From contig JAEOTU010000089.1 in the NCBI GenBank assembly GCA_016839665.1, positions 1-7,622 on the forward strand: a stretch of DNA of 7,622 bases. Direction: 5' to 3'. Position numbers and translations under genes: made by a program. Below are positions 5,513-7,622 of this stretch, in pieces. Each line of letters starts with the position of its first letter. The first letter of the stretch is position 1. The notes under the pieces were generated by a model that saw only the letters and a program-made list of their open reading frames with translations, was not told the DNA's origin and made no database searches. This DNA comes from Candidatus Hodarchaeota archaeon. Its GTDB lineage: Archaea > Asgardarchaeota > Heimdallarchaeia > Hodarchaeales > Hodarchaeaceae.

Positions 5513-5583
5513 GTTTCTAGAGAAACTTCAGAGCCAATGGAAGTCAAATTTGACCCCTTATTCTGCCTTTTTTATGTGCTTGG
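5513..5583 (-). promoter_or_regulatory. candidate promoter with palindromes upstream of the OST48-like gene
   Basis: On the minus strand CACATAAAAAAGG (about 5578-5566) is TATA-like and lies just after the T7 terminator of the preceding gene. About 25 bases further on, where transcription should begin, is the perfect 12-base palindrome GTCAAATTTGAC (5554-5543). A second inverted repeat, GTTTC-TCTA-GAAAC (5526-5513), falls in the presumed leader of about 100 bases. The arrangement suggests separate, possibly repressor-controlled transcription of this gene. Function is inferred from symmetry and position. Confidence 0.35.
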
Positions 5584-5596
5584 TTGAATACTACCT

Positions 5597-5603
5597 AAAA
5601 AAA
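5597..5603 (-). terminator. T7 run after the rpb5 gene
   Basis: Seven T on the minus strand, 21 bases after the TAA of the RNA polymerase gene, with no strong stem in front. It fits archaeal T-run termination and argues that the OST48-like gene downstream has its own promoter. Confidence 0.45.
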
Positions 5604-5624
5604 TCACTCTTCTAAGCTAAACTA

Positions 5625-6194
5625 TTACGGTACCACAGCGCGATAAACAATAAATTCACCTGCAGTAGGACTATTCCTTATAATTTTCAACACATCCCCA
5701 ACTTTGGCTCCTAAAAGTTGTACAGCTGGATCTTCTGCAGATATTTTCGGTAACTGATACTTGAAAATAGAATATTTTCTTTCTAATTCTTTAATCTCTT
5801 CTTCTGTAGCAAACTCGTGTAAAGGAACTAAATAGTGCTTAAATAGGTTAAAAAATGGAAATTTTATTGAAAAAGTTTCAATTCCAGCAGCTTTAGCTTC
5901 TCGCTTAGCATAATGGGTATATTTACTTAAAGCGAGTAGAATAGCATGATCGTACTGTTTCTCCTCAATTTCTTCTTTATATTCACGCAATTCACGAACC
6001 CCCACAACTTCTTTTGTTGGTATGCGCACAATGATGGTTTTTTTTTCAGGGTCTTTTCCAAAAATATCATGATGTTCTTCTTTTTCAGATTCTGAAGTAA
6101 TGTTAAATCCTCGGGTTGAGAGAATTGATTTAGCTCCATCAATAACTCGTTGTTTACGGCCATTCACGTCACGTATTCTCCAGTTACTGCTCAA
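5625..6194 (-). CDS. rpoH: RNA polymerase subunit H/Rpb5 with eukaryote-like N-terminal domain
   Basis: Residues 120-189 are the universal Rpb5/RpoH domain: HYLVPLHE (120-127), YQLPKI (146-151), DP (155-156), LGAKVGDVLKIIR (161-173), TAGE (177-180) and YRAVV (184-188). This subunit sits at the polymerase jaw near downstream DNA. Ordinary archaeal RpoH has only this part, about 80 residues. Here about 119 residues precede it. They align almost without gaps with the eukaryotic Rpb5 N-terminal domain as I remember it: ILSTRGFNIT (24-33) against LCHDRGYLVT; VVGVRELREYKEEIEEK (63-79) against KVGIKTIKVYCQRMQEE; HAILLALSKYTHYAKR (83-98) against RALIVVQQGMTPSAKQ. The start is taken as TTG (6194); a GAGG lies 13 bases before it. 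A GTG at 6167 with GGAGA nearby would remove nine residues and leave the domain intact. No rpoB or rpoA lies beside it, unlike the usual archaeal order. Confidence 0.92.
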   Translation of the reverse strand: MSSNWRIRDVNGRKQRVIDGAKSILSTRGFNITSESEKEEHHDIFGKDPEKKTIIVRIPTKEVVGVRELREYKEEIEEKQYDHAILLALSKYTHYAKREAKAAGIETFSIKFPFFNLFKHYLVPLHEFATEEEIKELERKYSIFKYQLPKISAEDPAVQLLGAKVGDVLKIIRNSPTAGEFIVYRAVVP

Positions 6195-6305
6195 TCCGAC
6201 TATAACGCCTCGTTTTTTTGTGTTTTTCTCTTCAAAAAGTTATCCCAATCCTGTTTGATAGCTTTTCTTGAAGGAACCCTAACACAAAAGCCTAAGAGGA
6301 TAACT

Positions 6306-6313
6306 AAAAAAAA
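6306..6313 (-). terminator. T8 run after the PAPS-reductase-family gene
   Basis: Eight T on the minus strand, about 40 bases after the TGA at 6354-6352, flanked by CTAA and TTAG that could form a short hairpin. It should end the transcript entering from the right edge, so rpb5 is probably transcribed separately. The 157-base gap up to rpb5 holds no other feature I can support. Confidence 0.45.
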
Positions 6314-6351
6314 TTAGGATACGTATTAGTGCAAGAAAATTCATGCTAATA

Positions 6352-7622
6352 TCAAATTTTAGCAGTGAAATATTCGTCTTTAGAAAAAATAAAATCATTA
6401 CTGTTGCTATATTGCAATAGGGGACAAAAATCATTGCATTTCAGGCAGTGAACACAATTATCTTCAAGAACTCGAATTACTCCTGACTTGATTACAAGAG
6501 CTTTTTCATTGCACTGATAGGTACAGATTCCACAACCATCACAATTCATTATACGATAAATTGTTTTGAGAACTAATAACATTTGACGAGTCAACAGAGA
6601 TTTCTCATTACTGGAAATTATAATTGATCCATCCCGAAAAACATCGACAGCTCTACTACTCTTCAGAACGAGAGAAAGAACATCATATTCTTCTTTATAC
6701 TGAACTGAACCTAAAATCGGCAATAATTCTTCAATTTTGGATAAATCCAATAGTTGATTGGCAGATATAAATGTTGAATAGCCTCCATAAATACAAGGAG
6801 AGGGAGAAGATGTTATTCTAAAGATCAACTTAGATTTGTCAATGAAATTAGGATTAGGTTTATAAACTACTTTTTGGGATTCTAATAAATTTAAAATCTT
6901 TTTTGGAAGGTATTTCCAACGCCATAAACCCCAAGAAACATATTGATACGGGTAGTGGTGTAGACGCTGGATCTTAAGCAACTTTTCGTTTAACTTGATA
7001 ATTAATGAAGGATGTGATTCTTTCATAATTTTAAAATCGGACATTGATGATGAAGGACATACCCAACATCCTATTCGTATAAAGCCCTTCGTGTATAATG
7101 GATTGAGAAAATCTGTAAGATCATGTTTTTGAATATATAAAAAGACTTCAAAAGCATTCCAATTGTTAATGGGAGAAGCTGTTATCTGTTTCGGAACCCA
7201 TGGATTCTTTGAAACTTTTGGCTCTTGAGAACGCCCAAACGATTCATATCGCCGTTTTCCGATAAAAGATAATATCTGTTTATCATTAGGATAAAGATAA
7301 TCTAATATTTCATTTACAGGAGATAACTTAGCTGATTTACAACACCAACGAGAATTCATTGATGGAGGACCAAATTGTTCAAATCGCTCCCAAAAATCCC
7401 ACGATTTGTTTTTATGGCTGATAACCTTTTTCTGGTATTGTTGAGTAATTTTCTCAATATTTTCCAATGTTTCGGGATACTCAAGACCTGTATCTGAAAA
7501 TATAATATTATATGAAACATGTGATTGTGATACAAGATCTAGGGTCACTAAAGAGTCTTTTCCACCAGAGTAGGCCACAACATGTCGATCAAACTTTTTT
7601 GCTATCTGTTTAATAAAATCAA
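6352..7622 (-). CDS. PAPS-reductase-family/ferredoxin fusion, N-terminus beyond the window
   Basis: The frame is open to the right edge. A GTG at 7578-7576 is an internal valine: upstream codons read DFIKQIAKKFDRHVV, continuous with the PP-loop, so the true start lies outside. The first domain is an adenine-nucleotide alpha hydrolase of the PAPS reductase type. It has SGGKDS (7569-7552) for pyrophosphate binding and the FSDTGLEYPET strand. Two cysteine motifs follow, RWCCKSAKLSP and GCWVCPSS. The C-terminus is a two-cluster ferredoxin domain, CDGCGICTYQC and CVHCLKCNDFCP, both C-x2-C-x2-C-x3-C, so two [4Fe-4S] clusters are expected. The catalytic ECGLH-type end of true PAPS reductases is absent. 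Electrons probably pass from the ferredoxin part to a reaction on an adenylated or thiolated substrate; sulfate reduction and tRNA or cofactor thiolation are both possible. The protein should be cytosolic. It ends at TGA 6354-6352. Confidence 0.85.
   Translation of the reverse strand, partial: DFIKQIAKKFDRHVVAYSGGKDSLVTLDLVSQSHVSYNIIFSDTGLEYPETLENIEKITQQYQKKVISHKNKSWDFWERFEQFGPPSMNSRWCCKSAKLSPVNEILDYLYPNDKQILSFIGKRRYESFGRSQEPKVSKNPWVPKQITASPINNWNAFEVFLYIQKHDLTDFLNPLYTKGFIRIGCWVCPSSSMSDFKIMKESHPSLIIKLNEKLLKIQRLHHYPYQYVSWGLWRWKYLPKKILNLLESQKVVYKPNPNFIDKSKLIFRITSSPSPCIYGGYSTFISANQLLDLSKIEELLPILGSVQYKEEYDVLSLVLKSSRAVDVFRDGSIIISSNEKSLLTRQMLLVLKTIYRIMNCDGCGICTYQCNEKALVIKSGVIRVLEDNCVHCLKCNDFCPLLQYSNSNDFIFSKDEYFTAKI

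Noticed and set aside
4614..5615. Plus-strand frames at 4614-4841, 5076-5273 and 5382-5615
   Set aside because: Antisense to the OST48-like gene and its leader. The serine-rich compositions are what its minus-strand codons produce in reverse.
5927..6163. 78-codon minus-strand frame
   Set aside because: Lies in another frame inside the rpb5 gene; the Rpb5 frame has clear family conservation.
1..7622. CRISPR array, insertion sequence or defence island
   Set aside because: I found no regularly spaced repeats, transposase, terminal inverted repeats or nuclease/helicase genes anywhere in the window.

Overview
The window is AT-rich DNA from an archaeon. The best reading is an Asgard archaeon, possibly of the Heimdallarchaeia side; the lineage is inferred, not shown. 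Evidence for archaea: an intron-containing tRNA with bulge-helix-bulge type splice sites, an RpoH/Rpb5 RNA polymerase subunit, a SepF of the archaeal type, a cyclic 2,3-diphosphoglycerate synthetase family protein and AT-rich TATA-like promoters with T-run terminators. Evidence for Asgard: the Rpb5 has a eukaryote-like N-terminal domain in front of the short archaeal one, and its neighbour is a type I membrane protein resembling the eukaryotic oligosaccharyltransferase subunit OST48/WBP1.

Layout, left to right. Positions 1-80 probably hold the first 26 codons of a minus-strand gene leaving the window. Positions 225-404 hold a possible 59-residue gene with a TATA-like box at leaderless distance and a T9 run behind it. 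A small three-helix membrane protein (minus, 556-873) and the 443-residue cyclic-DPG-synthetase family protein (plus, 1233-2564) diverge from a 359-base AT-rich region. A four-helix membrane protein (minus, 2682-3089) converges on the latter. A tRNA-Arg(GCG) gene with two introns lies at 3443-3574, followed by a SepF-like gene (plus, 3825-4148).

The right half is all minus strand: a PAPS-reductase-family/ferredoxin fusion (runs off the right edge, ends 6352), the long Rpb5 (5625-6194) and the OST48-like protein (4184-5446). T runs after the first two suggest separate transcripts, not one operon. Several starts are TTG, two of them behind clear Shine-Dalgarno sequences.

The genes do not form one pathway. 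They cover transcription (Rpb5), translation (tRNA-Arg), division (SepF), possibly N-glycosylation at the cell surface (OST48-like), redox or sulfur chemistry and membrane proteins of unknown role. The notable content is the pair of adjacent eukaryote-like proteins and the doubly interrupted tRNA. All homology statements rest on remembered family patterns, not on searches.
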